64,000 nucleotides of DNA from Basidiobolus meristosporus CBS 931.73. Lineage: Eukaryota > Basidiobolomycota > Basidiobolomycetes > Basidiobolales > Basidiobolaceae. The notes under the pieces are model-generated. The model was not told where the DNA came from. It ran no database searches and was given only the letters and a program-made list of their open reading frames with translations. The translations under genes were made by a program, and so were the position numbers. The stretch is taken from assembly GCA_002104905.1 (NCBI GenBank), contig MCFE01000051.1, positions 124,001-188,000 of the forward strand, in the 5' to 3' direction. Shown here one piece after another: positions 1 to 10,674 of the stretch (position 1 is the first letter of the stretch; each line of letters opens with the position of its first letter).

Positions 1-1388
1 GCGCATCAATCAAAGCACTAACCAGCGTGACTTTCAGGGAGATGGGGATCATCAACGACATCAGCAAGAGCATCCTCAACGGAATAATGAGGTAGTGGTA
101 CCATCGAGAAAGGCTTTCGGCGCTCAGGATAGGTGTGTCGTCCCTTGAAATAGCTTTCCTGCTGCACATCCCCAATGATGCCGTTCAATAGCACCAAGCA
201 GAGCTGGATCACAAAAATCATCATGCTAGCTCTTTCAACTTGACGGTCTATCTTGGTGAGTTTGACAGGGGGCACTCTTTTGTTCATGCCGATTTTGGTC
301 TCGTTGCCGGTGTACACCGCTAATCCGTACGCGAAATTGGTGTTCTTCAAAAACGTTCCCTGGAGAAGTAATTGCTTCGAGGTCAGCGCGGAGAATTCTC
401 CGGACTCTGGGGATGACTCGAGTCTTGCGTCGAACTTGTATATGTCCCCGTTGGGTTGCGGACAATGGACTGAGTCAGGTTGGTGAGTTGGCAAAGATTC
501 GTCGCATGAATAAAGTGAGCTGCATATTTACCAACACCGTCAAATGCGATCACCTCGGTATCGGAGAGGCTACTCGTCAGGCTAGGGGCAGTTCGGGTCT
601 TCAGGTCAGTCTCCCCGTCCAGGTTGGCAGTCTGAATGTAGCAGGTACCGTCCAAGGTCCGAGGATCGCAATAGAACCATATCGCAGGGTATTTCGGTCC
701 CTTGTTCAACCTAAAGCCAGCGACGACGTAGTGGGTAAGCAGCGATTTTCCAACGCATGAATGCTTGCAAGTAACGAAAAACATACCCGAACAATGTCCC
801 CAACTCCAATGTCTTGGCATCTGACTTTGACCCCGTGGCCATTCTTATATACGGTGTAGAGGCGTTTGTTAAATTCGTCATCAGATTTGTACCGACGGTA
901 ATCATCCAGCCCCTCCTTCAAGGCGGAAATCGAGAAGATCATGATGAGCGGCGTCCATGTGGTCAGGGGATTGACCGGTGTCTATAGGTATTGGATGGGT
1001 TATTACGAGAAATCTAAAGAGGGCAGACACATCACAAGAAACCGACCAGTGAGGCGTTGAGTTGAAGACAGGCAATCAACAGAAAGTAGAGATTCATAAA
1101 GCGGCTAATGGATTCCCGTTAGCAATGTAAGGTAGAAATGGCCTGACAACACCCCAGCAGACGTTACCTGAACTGCTCGAACAAGTTCTTTGGGAGAAAA
1201 CTAAGGACTGTGTATTTCGTGTTGGTGATCTTGTTCCGCGGGAAACTGGAGTTTGCTATTTGGTTGTTGGCAAACACCTGTCTTGGTGCATCTGGATCCT
1301 CCACGGGGGAGTTCCTGTGCCAGCGGCGCAACAAGGATTGTTTGACATTGGTGTATAAGGCCTCCAGTGAGCCAAGAGAGAGCCTCAT
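1..1388 (-). CDS. P4-type ATPase (phospholipid flippase, ALA2-like), 5' portion only
   Basis: N-terminal part of a P4-ATPase that moves phospholipids from the outer to the inner leaflet of Golgi, endosome or plasma membranes. The ATG at 1388 opens a cytosolic head; then come the family signature NKITNTKYTVLSFLPKNLFE, first membrane hairpin (FMNLYFLLIACLQLN), TPVNPLTTW, the KEGLDDYRRYKSD stretch, GDIVR, and the actuator motif LDGETDLKTR. The DLKTR form and TPVNP loop point to the ALA2-like group rather than Drs2/Dnf or Neo1 (recalled family features). The phosphorylation (DKTGT), nucleotide-binding and C-terminal membrane parts lie beyond the left edge. Introns lie near 1110-1167, 963-1047, 711-786 and 472-527. 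Odd: the frame shifts by one base near 650 (IPCDMVLLRSSDL to DGTCYIQTAN) and again between about 100 and 165 (before WYHYLIIPLRM). Either the gene is dead or the local sequence has indel errors. Confidence 0.85.
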
Positions 1389-1961
1389 ACTAGATAAGCG
1401 GGGAAGAGCGTTCACAGATACCAAAGTAAAATCCGTTCCGAACCAAAGTGGAGTAGAAAAATTCACGGGTAAAAAGGATTTACCCCGAAGATATCGAGCT
1501 TCCCAAGTCGAGCGAATTCCTTGGCAAATCAGAATTACAAGTCTCAATTTCCCATTCAAGATGTAACGTAATTCCAAGCTACCATTTACGAGCAACTAGG
1601 TGGGATTCTCATTGGCGTCAGGGATGGCATTGACGAAAACTGTCACGGCAACTTGATTCCAAATGACACAGCTTCCGACGATTTGTGCTACAATTTCCTG
1701 ACAATCACTAGGGGCTGAGGATATCCGTTCCTGCTTAAAATCCCGCTTAAGTGGGCATGGATTTGGTTTAAGTTTCCGCTCAACTCCCTACCATTTTATG
1801 ACGTGGCAATCCAGTAGCCATTGTTTTTCTGCTGGTTGGATATTACAGATTCGAGGTTACGAATAGGTAACACCTGAATTTCTTAGAAAAATTGAAGCTG
1901 TGCTTGTTTAAGTTGCATTGCTCAGCTTGTTTGCTCTTCTTCCTTACAACCCTCAGTCATC
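1389..1961. promoter_or_regulatory. Divergent promoter interval, flippase / p24
   Basis: 573 bp between the flippase start (minus) and the p24 start (plus). The open frame of the flippase continues upstream to about 1595 without an upstream ATG. The part from 1600 to 1960 is mildly AT-rich. I see no repeat, RNA gene or convincing small gene. Confidence 0.5.
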
Positions 1962-2874
1962 ATGCTACAAAAGTCGCTGGGAATCTTCGGTTTATTCCTT
2001 GTATCCACATTCTTGTTTGTTACCTTCGCTCCTAGCACGCAAGCCTTGTACTTCTATTTGCAAGGAACGGAGCAAAAATGTTTCATTGAGGAATTGCCTA
2101 AAGACACTGTGGTCAATGGTTAGGGGTGTGATTTAGCAACAGCGTGGTTCCTGTTTTCTAATCATGTTCATCGGCTGCTAGGTCAGTACAAGTCTGAGGA
2201 ATGGAACGACTCTGCCCAACAATACATGGAAAACCCTGCCAACGGCATCCAGATTACTGTAGAGGTAAGACCAGTTTAGGAGCTTCTCCAGGCCCGATTC
2301 CTGTATTCACCCGTCCATCTGTAGGAATTGCCTGAACAACACAGAATCATCAACCAGAAGGGTGCCCACTTGGGTCGTTTCACTTTCACCACTGCCGAAT
2401 CTGGACAGCACGCCATCTGCTTCTCCAGCAACAGCACCGGATGGTTCACCTCCACAGTTACCGTAAGTAGCATCTTACAGATTGGCAACCCAGAGGCCGC
2501 TCACTCATTGCGACGAATATGCAGAGACTTCATTTGGACATGACCCTTGGTGACACTGAGCCTGATAGTTATGAAGCCGACGAAAAACTCGATGGTTGGT
2601 TGCCTATTTGCTCACATAGAAAGCATCAGCATGGAACTCACGGAACTATCTAGGTATTGCTCGCAAGATCCGCGAACTGAACGGTCGCGTTGAGGAGATC
2701 CATCGTGAACAAGAGTACCAGAAGAGACGTGAGGCCGAGTTCCGCGACCAAAGCGAAAGCACCAACGGCCGTGTTGTTTGGTGGACCATCATCCAATTGG
2801 TTGTTCTGGGAGTCACTTGTGCCTGGCAAATGCGCCATCTCAAGAAGTTCTTCGAAGCCAAGAAGTTGGTTTAA
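1962..2874 (+). CDS. p24 family cargo receptor (TMED4/9, Erp1-like)
   Basis: Type I membrane protein of COPII/COPI vesicles that helps select cargo between ER and Golgi. Five exons (1962-2118, 2182-2264, 2325-2462, 2525-2594, 2654-2874) give 222 residues in frame. A signal peptide ([15 protein letters not shown]) is followed by a GOLD domain with the two Cys of the family (QKCFIEELP and HAICFSSNS), a coiled coil ([20 protein letters not shown]), a single membrane segment ([16 protein letters not shown]) and the tail [15 protein letters not shown]. The FF plus KK-type tail is the COPII/COPI sorting signal, and this exact tail style is that of the alpha p24 subfamily. Length is normal. It converges with the kinase gene 250 bp downstream. 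Confidence 0.95.
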
Positions 2875-3123
2875 GGAGTCGACGGATGATGACCCTGTTT
2901 CTCCATCGGTATCTCCCTCCCCTTCTCCCTTCTCCCTTCCCCCTCTTTACGTGCTGCTGTTCGCATCATGGCTTCTTTTCAAAAAACGGAAATTTAATCT
3001 ATATCCAGTAAATTAGTCCACTTGCAGTAAAATAATACAAATGCTCAATAGATTTTGCCAAGTCACTACGTGTTGTTTATTATGTGTCTGCGCATGAAGT
3101 GGAATAGACGGTGTGAAGATGGA

Positions 3124-4443
3124 TCAGAGTGGCTTGGGCGGGTCACGCGTGAATGATTTGAATTCCGAGCGCAGGACGTCCATCGGGGATCCTGGCTTCG
3201 GGGATTTCGGGGACTTCTTGGAGGATTTGTGGGTCAAAGGCGGCTCCTCGAACAGCACCTCCTCCAACTGAGTTAGCGTATCGCTGGCGATCAGCTTGAT
3301 TTCCGGCTTGAACGGAGGTTCGATCCGCTTGGCTTCCAGCGCCTCCCAGTCGATGGTGTCAAAGAATGGCTGGTTCTGTACCCTGTTCTCTCCGCATCCA
3401 AGTCTTCGGCGAATGTCGCATTGCAGAAACCCTAGCACCACGGCGTAGCACTCCATGGAGATGTTCTGAGGACATTTCTTGGGAAACATCACTGCAAAAC
3501 AGATCGATGATGGGTTAGCGAACATGAAGGCAACCCGCACCACATTCAACACCAACACCTACATTCGCCCGCAACAATCGCTTCATTCAGCTTCTGGGTG
3601 GTCCTCCCTCTGAAGGGAAGTTTGCCGTACAAACACTCGAACATCAGCACGCCCAGCGACCACCAATCCACTGACTGGTTGTAGCCTACCTTCCGGACCA
3701 TCTCAGGGGCCATGTAGCTGTGCGTTCCTATAACAGACTGATGGACAGGCGTTAGAAAGCGCTGGGCCAGCTTTGGTGCCTTTGAAGAGCGAATACTTTG
3801 CAGGGCTTCTCTGAGCGAATCCTTCCGGAGGAATTGAAGTCGGTTAGATGGCAGTGGCCCCATTGGTCTAGGAGCACGTTGTCTGGCTTGAGATCCCTAC
3901 GAAAGGAAATCAGCATCCAGGTTGGAGGCGCGTGGCTTAGGATTACCTGTGAATGATGTTGTGTCTGTGCAGATACTCCAGGCCTGAGGCAATCTCGCAG
4001 GCGTGGAAGCGGACGGTTTCTTCGGAAAAATGGCCAATCCTGTTCAGATGAAACCTTAGGTCTCCCCCCAACATGAGGTCCATCAGCATGTACAAGTGCT
4101 CCTCATCTTGGAAGGCGCACCGAAGATTGCATACGAACGGATGCTCCACTCTTTCCAAGATGCGGCGTTCGCTGAGAATGTTTCTGACCGCCTTCTGTTT
4201 GATGCACTGGGCCTTGGAGATATACTTCAGAGCGTAAAGCTTCCCGTCACGCTTACTGCGCACAACCATGACCTTTCCAAACGCACCCCTGCCAAGGGAC
4301 CGAAGCAGGTCGTACTGAAACAGACTGGGCTCTACCTCTTGGGCGGTGTTGATGTCCGGCTCAGAGCCACAGGGGGCCTGGTAGCTGGGGTCAAATAGCT
4401 CAGGAAACTGTAGCTCGGCCGCTCTGGAGGCGTTGTTTCCCAT
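3124..4443 (-). CDS. STK32/YANK-like AGC Ser/Thr protein kinase
   Basis: Protein kinase of 379 residues from four exons (4443-3947, 3896-3797, 3737-3563, 3491-3124). MGNNASR at the N terminus is a myristoylation signal, as in the YANK family. Visible kinase elements: glycine loop GRGAFGKV, ATP-site Lys in YALKY, HRDLKPDN catalytic loop, DFN in place of DFG, GTHSYMAPE activation-loop end and DWWSLGVLMFE. DFN and the MLGGDLRFHL stretch are typical of STK32 (recalled). The segment after DFN is short, as in YANK. A C-terminal extension after the kinase core (FFDTIDWEALEAKRIEPPF) resembles the AGC-type tail and ends with a Lys/Ser/Pro-rich stretch. Head to head with the G-alpha gene. Substrates are unknown for this family in fungi. 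Confidence 0.9.
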
Positions 4444-5349
4444 AGGAATATTATGCAGAAGGGACTGGTGGTTGTTTGATTGATAAAGGCACGCAAAATC
4501 AGGAGCAAATCAGACGAATCGATCGTCTCCTCAAAGCCTTGGTACAAACATCTTGAAGCCAGCGTCACGGAGGGATGCAGGGACATGATTAATTCGTTTC
4601 CTCAGCCGGTAAATCAAGCGCCCCTCTGCCTTCCCCAGTGGCATCCGAGTCCCAAGCGAGGTTAGTCCAGCCAGGGGAAGGCTTATGCACGTGCCTAGAG
4701 ACATTCATGAAGATCGTGGTGGAAGGGTGGTAGCCGGCTCGCAATGGCTGATACTCCGCGCCCCGGTCAAGCAAACGAAGCACAACGCTGCAGCTGAATG
4801 CTTCATCATCAACAATCCGGCAATGCATTGCCAATAAGAGAAAAAAACGGGATTCCTTAAACAAGTCCTTTTTTGCCATACTTTTTTGATCCGAGATGCA
4901 GGGCCTGAGGGTTTGAGGGTTTGAGGGTTTGATTAATATCATCATCAATGACCTGATTAATTCATCCCGACTTTGGTTACGTTCCTTTTCCTGTATTCGA
5001 TTGCCCATATTCTCTCTTTCAGCGTGAGCTCAACCTGACTGAGTACCCCGTCGCCATTCCCCGGATAATAGACAAAAGTTGATCCCCGCCACCGCCGTCA
5101 TCGCAGCTCTCCCCTCTGAAACCCAGCCCTGATCTACTTTCACCTTGCCTCTAGTGTACCTAGCTTGTTAAATAGAACAGTCCCAACAAACAATAGACCA
5201 GAGTCGCTGCCCGTTTATTCAACAGTAGTCCCTCCAAACCCTCAATTGAGCGATCTTTTCCTTTGAACCGAAGCCTAGTCACGCTGCCTGAGCTACCTTG
5301 GTTGTAACTTTTACCACACTTTGACTATCGCTATTTTTGTTTCGACAAG
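4444..5349. promoter_or_regulatory. Divergent promoter interval, YANK kinase / G-alpha
   Basis: 906 bp shared upstream region of two signalling genes. The proximal 300 bp before the G-alpha ATG is pyrimidine-rich, like a long 5' leader. A minus-strand frame with an ATG at 5008 runs 139 codons to 4589. It has one ankyrin-like phrase (VVLRLLDRGAE) but no further repeat, so I do not call it a gene. Confidence 0.5.
4906..4932. repeat. Short TTTGAGGG tandem repeat
   Basis: Three and a half copies of the 8-mer TGAGGGTT inside the kinase/G-alpha promoter. It is G-rich and telomere-like, but the unit is 8 bp rather than TTAGGG. No neighbouring telomeric array. Confidence 0.8.
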
Positions 5350-6976
5350 ATGGGCATGTGCTTATCGCAAGAGGAGCGCGAGGCTCGAATGAGAAGTACT
5401 GCCATCGATAAGAGAATCGAGGAGGACAGTCGCCGCTTCAACAAGGAGTGCAAGATTCTCCTCTTAGGTAAGTGTCGGCCCAGCCCCCCGTATCCCCGGG
5501 AAGAGCCCTCCCCTCTAACCTCGTTCCGATCGGCTAGGGAGCGGAGAATCCGGCAAATCCACCATTGTGAAGCAGATGAAGATCATTCACCAGAACGGGT
5601 ATACCACCGAGGAGCTGTCCTTGTTCCGAGTGACCATCTTCAAGAATCTGGTCGACTCTGCACAAAATCTGGTGGCTGGTATGACGAAGCTAAGCCTGGA
5701 GCCCGTCGAGCCCCAAAACAAGGTGGGTTGCCCTTGGCGCCTCGTGCGTGTCTTTCCGATACTAAGCGATATTCGTTCAGGAGTTCGCCGTGAAGCTTCA
5801 GGATTTCAAGGCCGAAGGCGCGTTCATGATGAAGCTTACCCCCGAGCTCGTCGAGGGGATTGAATCCCTGTGGAAAGATCCGGTCATAGCGTCGCTCATG
5901 GACAGACAGAACGAGTTCTACCTCATGGATTCGGCACCATAGTAAGTCTCATCCAGATCGAAAGGGTAAACGGACTGGGCGCTAACCTAACCTTGGTCCA
6001 GCTTCTTCTCTCACATCAGAAGGATCGGCGCTCCGGAGTACATCCCCAACGAGGCCGATGTCCTGCGAGCACGTACGAAGACGACTGGTATCATCGAGAC
6101 CCGGTTCAACATGGGCCAACTCAACATACAGTAAGTTCTCTACTCTGGCCGCACCCCTCACCCCCGATTGCTAATGGCTGGAAAGTATGTTCGATGTTGG
6201 TGGGCAGCGTTCCGAGAGAAAGAAGTGGATCCACTGCTTCGAGGCCGTGACGTCGATCATCTTCTGCGTCGCGCTGAGCGAATACGATCAAGTATTACTG
6301 GAAGAGTCGGGCCAGGTAAGCATCCAAGCTCGCATGCTGGGATTGATTCTAATTGGGCGGATTGTAGAATCGTATGACGGAGAGCCTGATTCTTTTCGAA
6401 TCGGTGGTGAACAGCAGATGGTTTCTGCGAACGTCCATCATTCTGTTTCTGAACAAGATCGATCTCTTCCGGGAGAAGCTGCCGCGGGTTCCCCTCGAGA
6501 AATACTTTCCCGAATATACAGGTCAGTCCCTGGCGACCGTCCTCTTGGCCGCATAGCCGAGACTCATCCGTTCTGCGTTGTCTAGGTGGCGCCGACATCA
6601 ACAAAGCTGCCAAGTACATACTGTGGAAGTTCACGCAGACCAACCGTGCCAAGTTGAATATTTACCCCCAGTAAGTCTCCTACCACACCCATTCAACCCC
6701 CACGCCATACCGCTCACCATTCCTCCTCAGTCTGACGCAGGCGACCGACACATCCAAGGTGACTTTTCCCTCATGTTAACCTCTCGTTTTACAGCCGATC
6801 ACTAACCTTTAGAACCACTTGCTCACTTTTGCCTGGTCCACAGATAAGGTAATGTCGAGATGAGATGGATACCGTTTACTGCCGTCACCTTACTAACACC
6901 CATGTCTAGATTGGTCTTTGCAGCGGTTAAGGAGACGATATTGCAAAACGCACTCAAAGACAGTGGAATACTGTGA
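5350..6976 (+). CDS. Heterotrimeric G protein alpha subunit (fungal group III, GPA2/GNA-3-like)
   Basis: GTPase that couples receptors at the plasma membrane to effectors, in fungal group III usually cAMP signalling. Ten exons (5350-5467, 5538-5722, 5781-5941, 6002-6130, 6186-6315, 6368-6521, 6586-6670, 6731-6758, 6844-6848, 6910-6976) sum to 1062 nt, 353 residues, the normal length. MGMC gives a myristoylated Gly2 and a palmitoylatable Cys4. Nucleotide-binding motifs are all present: [16 protein letters not shown] (switch I), [12 protein letters not shown] (switch II), FLNKIDLF and the TQATDT equivalent of TCAT. The C terminus LKDSGIL has Ser at -4, so it lacks the pertussis-toxin cysteine. 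[12 protein letters not shown] and [11 protein letters not shown] fit group III rather than group I. Exon 9 is only 5 nt, yet is required to restore IRLVFAAVK. Confidence 0.96.
6844..6848 (+). other. 5-nt microexon of the G-alpha gene
   Basis: ATAAG flanked by CACAG upstream and GTAATG downstream. Joined to AAG (end of exon 8) and ATTGG (start of exon 10) it reads TSK-IR-LVF, the conserved position of all G-alpha proteins. Without it the last 22 residues are out of frame. Confidence 0.85.
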
Positions 6977-7392
6977 ATGCACACCCTGCACCCTGCACCC
7001 TCACCCTCACCATATACTACATACTTAGCCATATATAAGGATTTCTCTCTACATCTCTTTAATCCATCCTCGTACACTTACACATCATCCTTCACCTCGC
7101 CTCCTATCTGTAAATCCCAAACTGAACTTTCTACTTTTTAATAATCATCCCCTTCATGAAAATTCTTTGGTATTTTCATTCCTTCTTATATTCTGGTTTG
7201 ACGTTTATTCTCTCCCCGACGGGCTTCTTTAATAAAACCATGTATATCACTTTGTACCCGGTCTGGACCTGTGATGCTGTTGTGTGGTTTCGTGCCGCTT
7301 CGTGGGAATACGATCAGCTACCTGCATGCTGTTCCGATCAATCCGCTTGATATGGTAATGACTCTGGCTCCAGTTCCGGCTCTGGGGAGGGG
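6977..7392. other. Convergent 3' region, G-alpha / F-box gene
   Basis: 416 bp of T- and C-rich 3' flank with AATAAA-like sequence near 7230. No further gene seen. Confidence 0.5.
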
Positions 7393-8862
7393 CTAGATCG
7401 GCCTTGTGTACAGTTCGAAGACACCCTGCTCCCCAAGCAGAGCAGTCTTGCATTGGATCACCTCTTGATTGAAGGCGGGCGAATGCAACAGAGGGATGGG
7501 CAGAATGACTTTCTTGAGGCTCGAATGACCCAGTAAATGTCGGACGATCTGTGGGCCAAGGTAAACTCGGTACAGGTTCAGGTATTCCAGCCTTGAACAA
7601 TTCGCTGTCAGGGATCTGACCATCTCGTTATAGGCCATGGTTGGCGCATAGAGTGGGTGACCCAAGACAACATGGGAAAGCTGGGGGCATGTCATGGCGA
7701 GTTTGATGATTTGAGCACAGTCGAATTCCATGCCCCCAATATCTAGCTTTTGGAGGTTTGGGCAGTGCTTACTTAGCAATAGCAGCACTCGGCCCAAACA
7801 TCGCTCCTCTATATTGAGCGTCAACTCTGTAAGACGTTTTCCCAGTTTGGTGATGAGGATTTCGGCAGCGCCCGTGGCTACATAAGGGCCAGACAGATGA
7901 ATGCTAGAGAGCTTGGTACATTGTTGGCCAATGTCGGTTACCATCTCGGTGTTCACATACATGCCCTTCAGCGTAAGCGATTTGAGGTTCGGAAGTCGAC
8001 TCAACAGAAGTATACCAGAGTTGACCGAAGGGTCGACCACATCTTCTTGAATATCGCCTGGATTCATGTCAATGCTAAACCCCTCGAAGCTCTCAAGGTG
8101 GTGCTGGACTAGCGAATGTGTGATTAACGAGATGGATTTCAACGTCCCATTAATGCGCAGTTTGTTTAATGTGTTCTGCTTCATATGCACAATCAACTTG
8201 GCGACTGCTGCGTCATCCACTAGCAATGCGGTAATTCTTAGTTGCACAATATTTGGACAAAGCTCGTGGATTTTCCTGGACACTGAGGATCCAAAAACGC
8301 GTTGTCGAATATCCAAGGAGGCGAGGGAAACTAGTGCGGTATCGGAGGTGTTGAGGGTATCAAGTAGGGGGCATTCTAGTAGGGTTAGCTTTTGTAACTG
8401 GTGGGGCTTTCTCTTTACCATGAATGTCAGCAATTTCTCTCCTAATTTTCGGTATTTAGCAGCGTCGAATTGGCAAGGCGAGTCCCCGAACCCTTTGGTG
8501 GATATTAAGCGAAGTGCTCTTTTTAGCCAGAAAAAGTCGAGCGTGCTTAATAGTTGGTAGTACCCCTGTTTGGAGGATACTGCTAAAGAAGGGGGTTGGA
8601 GTGAATTATTCCCAACGAATTCTTGACTATCCAACGGTGAAAGGAGGGTTGATAGAAGCAGCGCAATTCGCTTAGGTTGCCCGGAATAACCCCAGTCTTC
8701 GTAGGGAAAATAGCGCCATGGGTCTTTATACATGTACTTCACAGCAACCGCGCACCAGCTGCTGTTGACCAGACTGATACTGTACAGAGTTTTCATATCA
8801 TTACAAAGTAATCGTACCAAATTATTTACACATTCCGAAGGTAAATGAGACGTCCGCTTCAT
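7393..8862 (-). CDS. F-box / leucine-rich repeat protein
   Basis: Single-exon gene, 489 residues from the first true ATG at 8862 (the open frame upstream has only a GTG). The N-terminal HLPSECVNNLVRLL followed by LYSISLVNSSWCAVAVKYMY is an F-box, the Skp1-binding part of SCF ubiquitin ligases. The C-terminal two thirds are irregular leucine-rich repeats (for example LPNLKSLTLKGMYV, CPNLQKLDIGGMEF, CSRLEYLNLYRVYL), which usually select the substrate. F-box/LRR families of this style are expanded in early-diverging fungi (recalled). The substrate cannot be told from sequence. No introns, unlike most neighbours. Confidence 0.8.
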   Translation of the reverse strand: MKRTSHLPSECVNNLVRLLCNDMKTLYSISLVNSSWCAVAVKYMYKDPWRYFPYEDWGYSGQPKRIALLLSTLLSPLDSQEFVGNNSLQPPSLAVSSKQGYYQLLSTLDFFWLKRALRLISTKGFGDSPCQFDAAKYRKLGEKLLTFMVKRKPHQLQKLTLLECPLLDTLNTSDTALVSLASLDIRQRVFGSSVSRKIHELCPNIVQLRITALLVDDAAVAKLIVHMKQNTLNKLRINGTLKSISLITHSLVQHHLESFEGFSIDMNPGDIQEDVVDPSVNSGILLLSRLPNLKSLTLKGMYVNTEMVTDIGQQCTKLSSIHLSGPYVATGAAEILITKLGKRLTELTLNIEERCLGRVLLLLSKHCPNLQKLDIGGMEFDCAQIIKLAMTCPQLSHVVLGHPLYAPTMAYNEMVRSLTANCSRLEYLNLYRVYLGPQIVRHLLGHSSLKKVILPIPLLHSPAFNQEVIQCKTALLGEQGVFELYTRPI

Positions 8863-9473
8863 TGGGCTACAAGATATTGGAGAAAAGCAAAAGGTTAAAG
8901 GTACCAAGGGACGCTTATTGCATTGAGTGGGGGGGTATGTTCGAAGTTGTTGATTTTGGAAAAGAAAATAGTGTGGAAACACCGGACTTTTTTATACGAT
9001 CAACCTGGATAGCCAATCTCTTTCGAAGTTTCTATTATTGAATGCATGTTGGGACTTGGACTGGAAATGGCAATGGAATTAGATTCACTACTCGCTTTTA
9101 CTTGACGAATTTCACCCGATGATTTGTTCGACGGATTTTTGGAATGGAATGCATTTAGCCATATAAATCTAGGTAATCGTATCCCGATTAAGAGTGCAGT
9201 ACCATTCCTCTTGGGTGGTGATACAGCCATGGCCTGGGTTTCAGGCAAACCCCCCGGATGATTCGGGTGATACACCGCCTCCTACTGGTGACCATCAGGA
9301 AAATCATCTGTTTCATCAGGATCTAGTGATCTCCCATAGATGGAATGACCTCACACGCACAATTACTAATGGTTTATTCAGATGGCTGCGACGCTGATCG
9401 TTCAAAGGTTCCATAGGAAAGTTGGGTAAATGTATGCGGACATTGCTTTGAAATAGTACAAATCACATGAAGC
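8863..9473. other. Intergenic; overlapping small open frames, unresolved
   Basis: 611 bp. A minus-strand frame with a true ATG at 9230 codes for 76 Ser-rich residues ending at 9000. A plus-strand frame without an ATG, opening near 9199, runs to 9397 (ends NGLFRWLRR). Neither shows a known domain. At most one can be real, and I do not promote either. Confidence 0.3.
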
Positions 9474-10151
9474 TCAGATCTCATCCTCGAACCACTCATC
9501 TTCGGCTTCCGAGTCCATAGGGTATTGCATTCGGAACTTATCGAGATTAAACTTATGGTTGGGCTCCGGTGACTTCGCCTGCGGCTTCGCCGATTTGGAG
9601 AGGATGCCCAGAATTACCTCGCTGAACCAGCCACCTACTGCGCCAAAACATATCCCGGTCACCATGGCTATGGTCAGGAAGAAGAATACGGGATAAAGCG
9701 CGGTGAGCAGGTATTGCATGAGTATCAATGGCCTGAAAACCAACATGGTGAGCAGTAAGCTGGCGGTTTTCACGAACGGGGAAATAAAGAACGCTATCAC
9801 TCGGAATATCCGGGAGACTATGGAGCGAATGATGTTGTAGACAAACACTACTGGCGCTAATAGTTGTTGTATGAGGGGGGTTATCTCCTTTTCGCCTACT
9901 CGGTCCGGCGGATATGGTAGGGAAGTGCTGTAAATCGTCACAGTTGCTGTCCTTGCGGTGCTCTCTGCAGGGGATGGAGGGTGCACGTACTCGATTTCCG
10001 TTTTGGATTCTTCGGGGATAGCGGTTTGCACTGAACTTCCTAAAGCGACTGACGAGACTTGAGGAGCGTAATCAAGCATAGGCTGCTCAGCGGCTATACA
10101 AACGCCCACAACACATAGTATCAGAATATGTATCCATTTTGTTGACACCAT
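9474..10151 (-). CDS. Integral membrane protein of unknown function
   Basis: Single-exon gene, 225 residues from the ATG at 10151 (MVSTKWIHILILC; the open frame upstream starts with GTG). A signal peptide or anchor is cleaved probably after VCIAA. A 70-residue Ser/Thr/Pro-rich luminal stretch follows, then about 90 hydrophobic residues forming three to four membrane segments (APVVFVYNIIRSIVS, VIAFFISPFVKTASLLLTML, YLLTALYPVFFFLTIAMVTG). The tail is charged and ends in acidic residues (DSEAEDEWFEDEI). I do not recognise the family. The acidic aromatic tail could be a sorting or coat-binding signal (inference). It lies upstream of nothing obviously related. Confidence 0.75.
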   Translation of the reverse strand: MVSTKWIHILILCVVGVCIAAEQPMLDYAPQVSSVALGSSVQTAIPEESKTEIEYVHPPSPAESTARTATVTIYSTSLPYPPDRVGEKEITPLIQQLLAPVVFVYNIIRSIVSRIFRVIAFFISPFVKTASLLLTMLVFRPLILMQYLLTALYPVFFFLTIAMVTGICFGAVGGWFSEVILGILSKSAKPQAKSPEPNHKFNLDKFRMQYPMDSEAEDEWFEDEI

Positions 10152-10674
10152 GTGGTTGGATGTACGATGAATGTGAATTGGAACTCTTCGTAGCCAGAGA
10201 TTGAGCTTGATCACAACGTCCGTTCAAAACAAAAAAGCGGAGGCGGCTATTGTCGAAATATATGGTTATATGGTGCACTTTATGCCCGTATGCCCACAAC
10301 AAAAAAAGTCAATTCTCAGTCTTACGAATAGACATTCAGCCTCGAGGAAAGTCATCGGTCACCTGAACACTCGAGATCAGCCATTTAATCAGCCGATTTT
10401 GAAAGTAGATAATTTCTCACCAGAGAACAACCATCTGGACTCCATTCAGAACATGTATTGAAATATTTGCCAGATGAGAAACTCGTCAAATGACAGCGGT
10501 GGGTAAGGTACATTGAAAGAAGCCAGAACGTCGACCAAACGTGATTATTACGGATTAGAAAGGAAGGGAATCAAGGCAGCTTGATGACAAAAAATTACAG
10601 CGCTGGGGAGATGTGAATAGTTGGAATAGCAGGCATTCAGCAGGGAATACATCATTACGATCTACACGTCATTT
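10152..10674. other. Intergenic, membrane protein promoter / COP1 3' end
   Basis: 523 bp. Contains the upstream region of the membrane-protein gene and 3' flank of the COP1 gene. No open frame or repeat of note. Confidence 0.5.

Noticed and set aside
3730-3870. Apparent frameshift after the DFN motif of the YANK kinase
   Set aside because: A GTATTC...TTCTAAC...CATCAG intron at 3738-3796 joins the two frames in phase, and the full gene sums to 1140 nt.
4906-4932. Telomere remnant
   Set aside because: The unit is 8 bp, only three copies are present, and the gene order continues normally on both sides.
4589-5008. 139-codon minus-strand frame with an ATG, one ankyrin-like phrase
   Set aside because: No second repeat, no introns, and it lies in the shared promoter of two well-supported genes. 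Chance is more likely.
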